Below, piece after piece: positions 22,325 through 32,617 of a stretch of DNA of 64,000 nt. The stretch comes from Bretschneidera sinensis. Taxonomy: Eukaryota; Streptophyta; Magnoliopsida; Brassicales; Akaniaceae. Location: contig CM043697.1 in assembly GCA_023935145.1 (NCBI GenBank), positions 47,592,001-47,656,000 on the forward strand, in the 5' to 3' direction. Positions within the stretch are counted from its first letter, which is position 1, and each line of letters opens with the position of its first letter. The notes beneath the pieces are model-generated. The model was not told where the DNA came from. It made no database searches and was given only the letters and a program-made list of their open reading frames with translations. Both the position numbers and the translations under genes were made by a program.

Positions 22325-22904
22325 ATATTTGAGTATTTTGTTTGTTTTATATATAAATTAACAATGTCCATCACTGTTTTAACTAAGAGAACATTTTTTT
22401 TTGTATTAGAATGTTAATAATTTATATTTTAACAGAAAAATTATTTAGATTAAAATATTGATATATGTAAAGGTGATTTCTCAAGTTAAATTACTTTGAA
22501 TTTATCTTTTAAGTTATGTTTCAAAAAATTTTGAAATTAAAAATATAATCAAATGAAACTATCCCATACATTGCATGTGACACAAGCTAGTTATTTAAAA
22601 TATTAGAAAATGAACTGATTAACACTAGTTTACACTACATTTTTAGTTTTTTTTTTAAATAAGACAACGAAAATATAATTAAATCCTATTGTTTGATGTT
22701 TGAGTGATGTATTTTATTGTCACTAAAAGATATTATTTTGATAGTTGGTTCGGATCCCACACCAAATATACAACATATTAGTACTTAAGAAAGAAAAGAA
22801 GTGGGCTCAATTATAAGTAGCACGTATAAGTGAACTCCTTGTCTTAGGAAATGCTTGCTTGGACCTGGACCAAGTGGAAATTTTACTAAGTAAGTTTGGA
22901 GAAT
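21836..22904. other. AT-rich intergenic stretch with microsatellite
   Basis: No gene seen. It contains the TA/TG/CA microsatellite at 22264-22325 and otherwise low-complexity AT-rich sequence. Confidence 0.6.
22264..22325. repeat. Compound (TA)n(TG)n(TA)n(CA)n microsatellite
   Basis: About 60 bp of alternating purine-pyrimidine: TA, then TG, then TA, then CA repeats. The TG and CA blocks are reverse complements around the central TA run, so the tract can fold on itself. Confidence 0.95.
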
Positions 22905-22913
22905 TTTATTATT

Positions 22914-23001
22914 AAGGAAAATTACATTTGCATCATTGAGATATAGCGTATTCTACACTCGCATCACCGTATTTTTAAAACATACATATGCACTACTGGA
23001 T
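22914..23001 (+). repeat. Left terminal inverted repeat, Mutator-like 2
   Basis: Starts aaggaaaattacatttgc; pairs with 25815-25904 in reverse complement (aagggaaaattacattcgc). Confidence 0.8.
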
Positions 23002-24071
23002 CATATTTGACCATCTATTGATTGTTAACTTATAACAGATAAATGAAGATTACTAAACTGCCCATACCCAATGCAATTCCTCTTTCTCTTTTACTCTCAA
23101 CATAGTTTCTCTCTCCTCCTCATCTTTCTCTTTCCAAGAACGAAAACCCCAAATTGAAGCAAAAGTGATGTCTATGGCGGCAGAGGCACGGTGGCTTCCA
23201 ACGACGAGATCTAGAGAAATACAAAGAGCAGAAGGCTCTAACTTCTTCTTCTCTTTTACCCAGAAACTTCTCCAAATTTGTTTATATTTTTCTATCTTAA
23301 TCCCAAAAATACAAACTATAAAACCAATAATATAACCACAGGATTAAAGAGGTTAAAAGAGACCTAAATCAAATAAGAACCAAACCAAATTTCTTCGATT
23401 TTTTCTAGGATACAATGAACAAAGAGCCAAAAAAGTTTCCTCTCCATCCCGATCTTAACAGTGCTCCTATTGATAGGTTTTATGTATTACATCACAATTT
23501 TCGTTTTCATTGAGGATTGGGTTGGTTTGCAGAGCTCAGCTGGAGCTTTAAACACTTTAATCTTTAGTTTCCTGGCTTCTCTCTATCCCTTCTCTTTCTT
23601 TTTTTTGTGTTTTCACTGACCCACATCATGTCCCATCCTCTTGGTTTTTATTTGGTTGATGAGAAAGACGAGGAAGAAGAATGGAATGCAATTTTTGGGT
23701 GCAAAATTCCTATCAGTTTGGTTTCACAAAAGGATGATATTCTCCAATTCATTGATTTTTAATATTATTTTATTTGGGGATTTTTTTTATAATGATTCAT
23801 TGTATATTTCTAAGCGAAAAGTTAGTTAATTTAATTTATTTGAAGAATGATTTGGATTCTACAAAAAAAAGGGCAAAGAAAAAAAATTAGAGCTTTCAGA
23901 GGAGGAAGATGAAGGTTCAAGGTATATACACGATTTTGAGGAAGTTCTATAATTGGAGTAAAATTTGAGTGCTTTTAAGGGAGGAAGATAAAGGTTCAAG
24001 GTGTTTGGCAACTGAGAAAGTGAGAAAATTACTTTCTCTCAATTTTTTTGGACGTTGAAATTAAAGAAAGG
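23002..24071. other. Interior of Mutator-like element 2, left of solo LTR
   Basis: No recognised gene. CT-rich sequence at 23070-23150 and a short ATG-containing stretch near 23168 resemble a plant 5' leader but give no known domain. The ORF at 23641-23829 looks like chance. Confidence 0.5.
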
Positions 24072-25554
24072 TGATGAGTGCCAAATATTGCATATCTTGG
24101 CCCTTTAATTTACATTTGTTAGCTTAGGAATTTGTTACTTTGAGTTGTTTTTTTTTTGTTGTTTTATAGTTTTACAAGCACTTAGAAAGGAGTTTCACTA
24201 AATTATCAGAATTTTCCGTACAGATTAGTTATTTTTACGGATTAAACTGTATTGATTCAGAAATAATCAAGAGATGAGCCATATATGCTTGGAAAGATCT
24301 GGATGTCTATTTTCTGGAGAATTTTATGGCTCGTAAATATGATTTTTCTAGAGAAAGTTATGGTAGTTTAAGTAGACAAAGTTCAGGCTGTGCGTGATTT
24401 CAGCGCGACAAAAGTGATTTTTGCGGATTTAAACTGTAATAATTCAGGAAGAACCAGGAGATGAGCCATATATGCTTGGAAAGATCTGGATGTCTATTTT
24501 CTGGAGAATTTTACGGCTCATAAATATGATTTTTCTAGAGAAAGTTATGTCAATTTTAGTAGATAAAGGTCAGGCTGTGCGAGATTTCAGCGTGGGCAAA
24601 AGTTTTGAAGGGCATGTGAAGGCTTCCCACATCCCATATCGGTTGGAAACACATTTCTATATCCCACATCCCACATCGGATTGGAAACATATTGCACTCA
24701 TGGAGTTCCCCTATAAAAGGCCCACTCCACTTCAGCTTTGGGGCTCATCTGAGAGCAGATATGGAGGGCTTTTGGGAGCAATCCGAGGGACTTTTGGAGG
24801 GCAAGCTGGGGAATCTCCAAAGCTTTGCTACCAAGGGGGGATGCTCACGACGAGATCAAATCTTTCCCTTGAGATTTTTGTTATCCATTATATTTATGGG
24901 TAACTAAATTCTCAAGTAGGGCTAGGGATGAACTTGCACAGTTAATGGTATTTTCGTTTATTTTTAATTTATGTATGTGAGTTTCAATTACTAAAACTTC
25001 TTTGTTTTATCATTTACAATTCATTGGTGATGTTTTCTTTTCCGAATAATCTTAGAATTTATTCTGCTTATGGATTCAGTCATGCTTTTTCTATTGAATG
25101 GTTTAGCTCTTTGATTATGTTGGGATTAAATATTTATCTATATTGATTTTGTTCTTTGCTGCAATATCGCTTTCTGAGTATATTGTCGTCGTTGGATTTT
25201 TTTAATAGTGATAATAATTGATGCATTTTAAAAGTGGTAAATGATTTTTCAAAGGATTACATTTGGTTTAATCTTGGTTTATAAATCTATATCTTCTGAT
25301 TGAGAATTTTGGAAATTGAGTTCCCAATTGAGTTATTCAATGAATTAAGAGTAATTAAAATACTGGATTTGTGCAAGGGATTCCCGACACTTTACTTTAA
25401 TTTGCATTTAAAATTAATCTTTATTCTCCATTAATCATTCAATATTTCTATTTAGTTTCTTTGTTACTTATACTATTCTTTTAATTTGTCTCCCTATGGA
25501 ATCGACATCCTAAAGTTGTGCTACAACTACCGCGTTATTCTTTGGGCGTAATCA
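24072..25554 (+). mobile_element. Solo LTR of Athila-type gypsy element
   Basis: Starts tgatgagtgccaaat and ends gcgtaatca, like the full LTRs at 31033-32344 (reverse strand start) and 2038-3397 (end). Near-identical 5-mers aaagg (24067-24071) and aaaag (25555-25559) flank it. No internal region or second LTR is present, so it is best explained by LTR-LTR recombination. It contains a 187-bp-period internal duplication (about 24220-24593). Confidence 0.87.
24220..24593 (+). repeat. Tandem duplication inside solo LTR, period about 187 bp
   Basis: Two units (about 24220-24406 and 24407-24593) each contain agatgagccatatatgcttg, tctattttctggagaattt and end caggctgtgcg-gatttcagcg. The other related LTRs in the window have this block once. 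Confidence 0.87.
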
Positions 25555-25814
25555 AAAAGTCTTGAGGTTTTATCATTGGAGAGGAAAAAAAAAGAGAAAA
25601 TCAAATGAGAACAAGAACAAAATCTCTATGTTTCGATATATTATTTGAAATTTTTAGCACAAGTTTGACTTTTGAGAGAAAAAATGGAGTAAAAATATAT
25701 CTAAGGGTATTTTTGGGCTTTAAAAAACTAATTGATAATCTGTCATACTTTTTGACCGGAAAGATAATGTTGACTGACTGAATTATACCGGTAGTGGTGT
25801 TTTAGTAACTAAAA

Positions 25815-25904
25815 AGGCAAATGTTGTATGTGTATGTTTTAAAAACACAGTGATACGAGTGTAGAATACGCTATACCTCAATGGTGCGAATGTAATTTTC
25901 CCTT
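25815..25904 (-). repeat. Right terminal inverted repeat, Mutator-like 2
   Basis: Reverse-complement partner of 22914-23001, with few mismatches over the first 75 bp. Confidence 0.8.
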
Positions 25905-25959
25905 ATAATTATTGTTTGTATAATTATTATTCATGTTACGAGTGAAATCGTTTAATACA

Positions 25960-26150
25960 GTTTATTGCACCGTATATACTCAAAGTATTAACCTGGTGCA
26001 CTTAACTCCTTAAACTATTAATTTGGCATTCTAACTCTAACTATGACTCAACTGCAATCGACTCCTTATACCCATTTTCCGGCTAATATACTCAACATAA
26101 ACAAAAAAAATTACCAAAAGGCCATCACATACCTTTCACATGAGAATGAC
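25960..26150 (+). repeat. Left terminal inverted repeat of CSA-carrying element
   Basis: Alignable with the reverse complement of 32990-33174, with an indel near 25972-26005. Shared blocks include gtttattgcacc, cttaaactattaatttggca and cctttcacatga. Confidence 0.8.
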
Positions 26151-26424
26151 TTTTTCCCAAAAGTTTCGATGACACGGTAATCCCCTTCTATAGATCCAAG
26201 CAGGTGCCTTCTCACCAAGATTCCATCGGTTTTTGTTTATGATGTTCAACAGGCCACAGATTACGAGGGAAAAGGTTTTATCATGAAACACAAGTGTATA
26301 TTTTCTGTGGACAAGCAACATGAACATGGACATAAATATGCAATATCCCCAGCAATATGGTATCCTATTGATACAAGGCTTTTCATCACAATCTCTTATG
26401 ATCATTACATAAAAGTATGGGATA

Positions 26425-26429
26425 CAAAT
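26425..26429. repeat. Target-site duplication caaat, left
   Basis: Repeated at 32345-32349; joining at this duplication restores the WDTNTAQ coding order of the CSA exon. Confidence 0.93.
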
Positions 26430-27719
26430 TGCTATGAGTTTTAAATTACTCGCAAGCGCACGAGTTGTTTGCAATATAGTGTTGTGCAAGTGCGAGGTCG
26501 AATCCACAGGGAATTGCGTTGTCTAAACTAACATTATCCTAACCTAGTTCCGAATTTCGAATTATATTTTGCAAAACAAATATAAACTAAATTGATTAAA
26601 AAACCTAATGATAAAAACACTAAGGTTTCTGAATCCACCCCACCAAAGTAAAGCATATATTTTCATGTTCTATAAAAATAATCTATCAAAACATTCCATG
26701 AATCCAACTTTAAACAAATCACAACAAATATCCCAATTAAACCAAAACAATCCAATGTATCCGCTTTTAACAAATCACAAAGGATATCCAATTTAATCGA
26801 AAACTATTCGATGTATCCATCAGATGAAACACACGAAATATCCAACAGAACAATTTAAAAACTATTAATCGTAAGAATTCACTCAAACAATTGATCATAA
26901 CATTTATACTAAAAAAAACATCTTAATTGTATAAACAAATCTGAAAATCTTATATCAAACAACGGTGAGGCTTCATATTCAATCCTAGTTGAAGATTTTA
27001 GACACTCATAATCATGAAACTAAAGTTCACAATAACAGTGCTAAATATTAAACTAAAAAAAACAGTAAATTAAAACTAACTATACATGGGAGAAATTTCA
27101 CTCGTTGTTGGGCGGCGCTTCCCCTCGTGGTAGCAAAGCCTTTGGGATCCACCAGAATGCTAGCAGACATCCACCGGATTGCACCCCGAATGATGAAGGG
27201 AGATGGGGCTTTTATAAGGGAATTCTCGGAGTACAATGTGTTTCAAATTCGATGTGGGATACTGCCCGAGTGCGATCGATCGCAGTCTGGTGCGCTCAAG
27301 CGCATACTGGCGCATTACAAAGCATTTTTAACCGATGTGGGATGTGCGAGTGCGAACTTGCGATCGATCGCAAGTCTGGTGCGATCGAGCGCACTAGACA
27401 TCTTCAGCTTGACCCTTGTCTACTAAAACTGCTATAACTTTCTCTAGAAAAATCATTTTTACAAACCGTAAAATCCTTCAGAAAATAGACTTCCGGATCT
27501 TTCCAAGCATATATGGCTCATCTCCTGGTTCTTCCTGAATCAATACAGTAAAATCCAAAAAAATGATTGATCTGTATAGGCAATTCTGGCAATTTTAGTG
27601 AAACTCCTTTCCTAGTGCTTGTAAACCTGAAAAACAACGAAAACAACAAAAAGTAACAAATTCCTACGCTAACAAATGTAAATTAAGTGGCCAAAATATG
27701 CAATATTTTTCACTCATCA
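26430..27719 (-). repeat. 3' LTR of Athila-type element (1290 bp)
   Basis: Plus-strand tips tgctatgag and cactcatca. It contains the perfect 20-bp palindrome ACTTGCGATCGATCGCAAGT (27356-27375) and further gcgatcgatcgc and gcgctc..gagcgc motifs (27270-27400). A TATA-like box lies at about 27209-27218 on the minus strand. Aligns with 31033-32344 throughout. Confidence 0.93.
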
Positions 27720-29100
27720 AATACCCCCAAACTTACATTTTGCTAGTCCCTTAGCAAAATAAAAAAAAAAAAAAAAACTAAATGGAAAACAAAGAACTTA
27801 AAGATAAGTTCATCACTCATGGTATCCAAAAATTTAAGTAGCACTCAAAACCATGATATTCATTCATGAGTAAGCTTAAAAAATATAACCCATCTTCGTA
27901 ATGAATAGGAATTTTAAAACCTAATTACTTACAAGAGGCAGGCTAAGACATCATAAGCTTGAATCAGTGTAAAGTGAATTAGCATATACAGATGAGTTTT
28001 CCAAATAATTTCAATGTACAATATATCCATGTCTCAAGATTCACAGAATTTCTCATCAGAATGAACATCGATGGCATAGTTTTATTTTATTTATTTTTAT
28101 TATAAGGCTCTGCTACGTTTAGTTCCCTTAAGCTTTTTAATTGACCCATGTATCGAGTGTTGAGTCAACGACTCCCAAACCAGATGGTTTTAGGGCATTA
28201 GGTGTAAAGACACCCCTAAGGACTTATTAACTCGAGTAAAAAAGGCTACGAAACTAAACTATCCTTAATGCTACCAAGCAAAATTTTCACCTTTTGACGT
28301 AAACACTCACTGCTTACTGAGGCAAGAGGTCCAGTTACTCAGTGAAAAATTTCGCAATGATCACTATGAATAAAATTCCCACCTTTTGACGTGAACACTC
28401 ACTGCTTACTGAGGCAAGAGGTCCAGTTACTTAGTAGAAAGTTTATTGATGATGTTCATTATTTTTCTTTTTTTTTTTTATGTTTTTCTATGCCTAAGTG
28501 TTAATCCCATAAGTCATCAAGTTTCAGTTAAGTCAAGGAAACATACACATTGAAATCGCATGTCATACCTCACACAAACATGTGCTAATGTGCTCGTGTT
28601 AGATTGGCTCAAACATGTGAATTCTCAAATGCCCAAAGTAACAAAGTTTTAAAACTCTATCATCAAATCATGTGATCAAAATTTTAAGCTCACCAATGAA
28701 ATCACATCACAATATTTGTTTAGATCAACTAAAATTTTAAAATAACAAGAGCATGTATTTACCTTCTTATTTTTTTTTAATTAAAGAAAAACAACAACAA
28801 ATTAGGACAAAGTGTGTGTAATGTGTCTCCCATACCCCCAAACTTAAACTACACATTGACCCCAATGTGTGAATAATATGGAAAAAGCTAACCTGGGAGA
28901 TGGAGAACTAGCTGGACGGGTATGGCTCATAGCATACCCCCAAACTTGAACTGAAGTACGCGTTGTCCCTGAAAAATAAAGACTGGAAAACAAAAAAAAA
29001 TATTGGAAGCAAACATTAATCATAAATATGTAAAATAATAAATAAACATAAAGGATAAGCTGTGGGGTGCCTCCCATGAACGCTAAGTTTAACGTCTTCA
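27720..29100 (-). other. 3' spacer of Athila-type element with repeated PPT motif
   Basis: No coding sequence recognised. On the minus strand aagtttgggggtat occurs at 28936-28950, 28836-28849 and 27721-27734, the last directly before the 3' LTR and so the likely polypurine tract. A 92-bp-period duplication (cttttgacgt..gaggcaagaggtccagttact) lies at about 28288-28440. T- and A-runs occur at 27764-27777 and 28470-28480. Confidence 0.8.
28288..28440. repeat. Direct duplication, period 92 bp
   Basis: caccttttgacgt..gaggcaagaggtccagttact occurs from 28288 and again from 28380 with few changes. Confidence 0.9.
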
Positions 29101-29113
29101 GCCAGACCCAACA

Positions 29114-29449
29114 TTAGTAATTATGCCCAAATAAGCACTCCACCATCTGATCAATAAATAGGAGTGGAAAATGATCATTCTTTGTGGTAGCATTCAACTT
29201 ACGGTAGTCTAAACATACTTTCCATCCTGACTGAACACGAATTGGCACCAACTCATCGTCTTTATTCTTCACTACCGTCACTCCAGCCCGCTTGGGCACG
29301 ACATGAATCGGGCTCACCCATTTGCTAACAGAGATTGGATAATTGATCACTGCATCAAACAGCTTTATCACTTCAATCCTCACAACCTCTTGCATAGCTG
29401 GGTTGAGCCTTCTTTGTGGCTCCCTCAATGGCTTGACATTCTCTTCCAA
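29114..29449 (-). pseudogene. Athila-type reverse transcriptase, N-terminal fragment
   Basis: Reads PQRRLNPAMQEVVRIEVIKL, YPISVSKWVSPIHVVPK, GWKVCLDYRKLNATTKNDHF and IDQMVECL, the fingers region of Athila RT. It stops before the catalytic YADD box, after which only 3' spacer follows. A stop separates it from the linker upstream. The deletion endpoint is near 29,105. Confidence 0.9.
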
Positions 29450-29934
29450 ATTAACTTGGGCATCACCATCGAGGGAATGATTCCCTTGACATCCTCAATA
29501 GTCCAGCCAATAGCTTCCTTATGCTCTCTTAAAACATCCAATAATTTCTCCTCTAGAGTATCAACCAAATCTGAAGCTATAATCGTAGGCAAAGAATCTG
29601 CTGGACCTAGGAACTAGTACTTAAGATTGTCCGATAAAGGCTTAAGTTCCTTCTTGCGAGGTTCATGTGTTGTGGTCTCCTCCGTCTCACTACTCTCCTG
29701 AGGAGCAGACTCCAAAGTAGCATTTGCTTGCTCAAACAACTTATCCAAATCCAAATCTTCTCCAAACTAAGCAAAGCATGCCTCCAGGGGGTCCTCAATG
29801 CTTGATTCATCCACAGTCTCCTCTGTCTTACTACTCTCCCGAGGAGCAGACTCCAAGATAACAGTTGCTTGCTCAAGTAGCTTATCTAAATCTAAATCCT
29901 CTCCAAACTGAGCAAAGTATGCCTCCACACTGTC
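29450..29934 (-). pseudogene. Acidic protease-RT linker with 141-bp tandem duplication
   Basis: Minus-strand translation gives two repeats of an acidic segment: FGEDLDLDKL(L/F)EQA..LESAP(R/Q)ESS(K/E)TEET. DNA copies lie at about 29694-29766 and 29835-29907 (period 141 bp, 47 codons). Stops and frameshifts separate the pieces. It joins the gag part to the RT part. Confidence 0.8.
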
Positions 29935-30837
29935 CTAAGACTGCTTTCCTTTCTTGGGCGCTTGTAATCTCTTAGGGTAAGGTGTTTTAGGTACAAACGA
30001 CCCAAGAAGATCCTTAATAGTAGGTGTGGCTGTAGATGGCTCAGCATCTCTTTTCTCCTTGTTGCCACTTTCTTGCCCTTGCTGCAGAGCGGGGTTCTCT
30101 TCCACTTGATTGTCCACTTGTCTTCCATACCTCAATGTGACAATCGCTTGCACTTGTTCCTGCCCGTGCATAGGAGTTGATGAATTTCCAACCGCAAACT
30201 GTTCCTTCGAGTTGGGCATGGGTTGACTAAGGAACTTTCCCTTCTCTCTTTCACCCAAGTGATTTACGATTTGACCCACTTGACTCTCTAGCTTGGCAAT
30301 CACTTGGGTGTTTACTATTGTTGCACTCCCCACTTCACTTATAGATTGACCGATCATCTTTCTGAAATCATTGAGGGAGCCCTCCAATGACTGTGAAACC
30401 GATGCTGGCGCTTGACTGGGAGCTTGGTAAGCGGGTGATGGTGCTGGATGGGCTGAGCGACCATAACTTGGAACTAGGGGAGGAAATCCGAGAGGGTATT
30501 GATTGTGAGCATGATGAGGGGCTCCTCCCTGATTCATCAGTTGGTTTTGCTTCCATAAAAAATTAGAGTGGTTCTGCCACCTTGGATTGTACATCTCAAA
30601 GTAAGATCCATTTGATTGCCACCGATAGTTATTGAAAGCGTTCATTTGTTCCATGAGATACTTGGAAAAAGCCGGCGTAGATGGACAATTCTGTGCTAAA
30701 TGCATAGGACTAGCACAGATGGAACAACAATCAACATTGAATGTATTGGCTGCATTGATGGACTGGCCGGTCATTTTCATGAAATCTTTGAGGGCATCCT
30801 CTAAAGACTGTGAAACTGGTGCTGGATTCATCCACAT
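29935..30837 (-). pseudogene. Athila-type gag C-terminal part with zinc knuckle
   Basis: 300 open codons on the minus strand: an intact zinc knuckle CSICASPMHLAQNC (CX2CX4HX4C), MYNPRWQNHSNF (as in the gag at 4,690), a Pro/Ala/Gln-rich stretch, LESQVGQIVNHL, and the pre-protease PYPKRL motif. The capsid domain is missing. The block VSQSLE..DF.KM.GQSI occurs twice (residues about 8-28 and 147-166), the first copy apparently joined to the zinc knuckle by rearrangement. Confidence 0.87.
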
Positions 30838-31032
30838 TTTTTAATATTTATTTTATTTTTGGGTAATTGTAAATAGAAACAAATAAACTAAAATAAAATA
30901 AATAATTAAAATAATTAAAATTAAAATTAAAAAAATAAAACAAAATTGCTAACTAAACTAGTAGAAAAATAAAATCAATTCAGACAAAAATTTCACAAAC
31001 AAAACAATTCCTCGGCAATGGTGCCAAAAACT
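30838..31032 (-). other. 5' untranslated leader and primer site of Athila-type element
   Basis: AT-rich leader. The primer site tggcaccattgccgagga lies on the minus strand at 31026-31009, 6 bp inside the 5' LTR, and is a tRNA-Asp-type site as used by Athila-lineage elements. Confidence 0.8.
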
Positions 31033-32344
31033 TGTTGTGAGTTTTAAATTACTCATAAGTGCACGAGTCGTTTGCAATATAGTGTTGTGCAAGTGCGAGG
31101 TCGAATCCACAGAAAATTACGTTGTGAAAATATAATTTTATCTAAACTAAACTTATCTTAACCTAGTTCCGAATTTTGAATTATATTTTGCAAAACAAAT
31201 ATAAACTAAACTAAATTGATTAAAAAAACTAATGATAAAAACACTAAGGTTTCTAAATCCACCCCACCAAAGTAAAACATATATTTTCATGTTTTATAAA
31301 AATAATCTATCAAAACATTCCATGAATCCAACTTTAAACAAATCACAACAAATATCCCAATTAAACCAAAATAATCCAATGTATCCGCTTTTAACAAATC
31401 ACAAAGGATATCCAATTTAATCGAAAACGATTCGGTTTATCCATCAGATGAAACACACGGAATATCCAACAGAATAATTTAAAAACTATCAATCATAAGA
31501 ATTTACTCAAACAATTGACCAGAACATTTATACTAAAAAAAACGTCATAATTGTATAAACAAATCTGAAAATCTTATGCCAAACAACGGCGAGGCTTCAT
31601 CTTCAAACTTAGTTGAAGATTTTAGCCACTCATAATCATGAAACTAAAGTTCACAATAACAATGCTAAACATTAAACTAAAAAAAAACAGTAAATTAAAA
31701 CTGACTATACATAGGAAAAATTTCACTCGTTGTTGGGCGGCGCTTCCCCTCGTGGTAGCAAAGCCTTCGAGATCTATCAGAATGCTAGCAGACATCCACC
31801 GGATTGCACCCCGAATGATGAAGGGAGATGGGGCTTTTATAAGAGAATTCCCGGAGTACAATGTGTTTCAAATTCGATGAGGGATACTGCCCGAGTGCGA
31901 TCGATCGCAGTCTGGTGCTCTTGAGCGCATACTGGCGCACTACAAAGCATTTTTAACCTATGTGGGATGTGCGAGTGCGCACTTGCGATCGATCGCAAGT
32001 CTGGTGCGATCGAGCGCACTAGACATCTTCAGCTTGACCCTTGTCTACTAAAACTGCCATAATTTTCTCTAGAAAAATCATTTTTACAAGCTGTAAAATC
32101 CCTCAGAAAATAGACTTCCGGATCTTTCCAAGCATATATGGCTCATCTCCTGGTTCTTCCTGAATCAATACAGTAAAATCCATAAAAATGACTGATTTGT
32201 ATAGGCAATTATGGCAATTTTAGTGAAACTCCTTTCCTAGTGCTTGTAAACCTGAAAAACAACGAAAACAACTCAAAGTAACGAATTCCTACGCTAACAA
32301 ATGTAAATTAAGTGGCCAAAATATGCAATAGTTTTCACTCATCA
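31033..32344 (-). repeat. 5' LTR of Athila-type element (1312 bp)
   Basis: Plus-strand tips tgttgtgag and cactcatca. It carries the same 20-bp palindrome ACTTGCGATCGATCGCAAGT at 31981-32000 and a TATA-like box at about 31834-31843 (minus). Confidence 0.93.
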
Positions 32345-32349
32345 CAAAT
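32345..32349. repeat. Target-site duplication caaat, right
   Basis: Partner of 26425-26429. Confidence 0.93.
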
Positions 32350-32358
32350 ACCGCACAG

Positions 32359-32456
32359 GTATGTAGTATCATTGCCATTCTCAAGGTCTATGTTGTCATA
32401 CTTGATTCATGAATATGGTTTAGAAATTTCTCTAATTTCCTTCTTAAATGCTTTAG
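32359..32456 (+). other. Retained intron of captured CSA fragment
   Basis: gtatgtag..ctttag, 98 bp, phase 0, between codons for AQ and VV, preserving the expected CSA protein order across it. Confidence 0.8.
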
Positions 32457-32617
32457 GTGGTAATGAATTTCGAAATGCTTGGAAAGGTTTTATAGGACTG
32501 TTATGTATTCATTGGCGACATCTCACATGCTAATTGCTTATGGAATTGAGGATGTTCAAGTTCGCCTTTGTGATATTGCTTCAGGGGCATTTGTTCACAC
32601 GTTGTCTGGTCACCTTG

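Larger units (their letters stand above)
22914..25904. mobile_element. Non-autonomous Mutator-like element 2, with LTR insertion
   Basis: Terminal inverted repeats 22914-23001 and about 25815-25904 share gcgtattctacactcg and neighbouring blocks. Flanking 9-mers tttattatt (22905-22913) and ataattatt (25905-25913) agree at 7 of 9. A solo Athila-type LTR sits inside at 24072-25554; without it the element is about 1.5 kb. The interior has no transposase and no gene I can name; 23060-23290 has a CT-rich leader-like look followed by gcggcagaggcacgg, which may be captured 5' UTR/exon sequence. Confidence 0.78.
26430..32344 (-). mobile_element. Athila-type Ty3-gypsy element, internally deleted
   Basis: LTRs 26430-27719 and 31033-32344 flank a 3.3-kb interior; target duplication caaat at 26425-26429 and 32345-32349. 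On the minus strand the order is 5' LTR, primer site, partial gag with zinc knuckle, repeated acidic linker, N-terminal RT, then directly the 3' untranslated spacer. The gag capsid domain, protease active site, most of RT, RNase H and integrase are missing. It sits inside the CSA exon of Mutator-like element 3. Confidence 0.93.
26185..32617 (+). pseudogene. CSA/ERCC8-like WD40 gene fragment, captured and broken
   Basis: CSA (ERCC8) is the WD40 substrate receptor of the CUL4-DDB1 ligase in transcription-coupled repair. Exon A (about 26185-26429, continuing 32350-32358) reads VYDVQQATDYEG, KHKCIFSVDKQHEHGHKY, AIWYPIDTRLF and HYIKVWDTNTAQ. A 98-bp intron with GT..AG (32359-32456) follows at the expected place. 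Exon B (32457-32617) reads VVMNFEMLGKV, then after an extra T in the run 32488-32491 continues as RTV..LATSHMLIA and EDVQVRLCDIASGAFVHTLSGH, a strongly conserved CSA block with the DWD-type box. A gtatgt follows at 32618. N-terminus and C-terminal repeats are missing. An Athila-type element splits codon N of WDTN (caaat duplicated). Retention of the intron shows DNA-level capture. Confidence 0.9.

Noticed and set aside
27105..27437. ORFs over the gatcgatcgc region of the Athila-type LTR
   Set aside because: They occur in both LTRs and overlap in several frames; composition is driven by palindromic CG-rich repeats, not coding constraint.
26185..32617. A live CSA/ERCC8 gene
   Set aside because: Only two exons, a frameshift, a 5.9-kb insertion in a codon, and bounding inverted repeats; most of the gene is missing.
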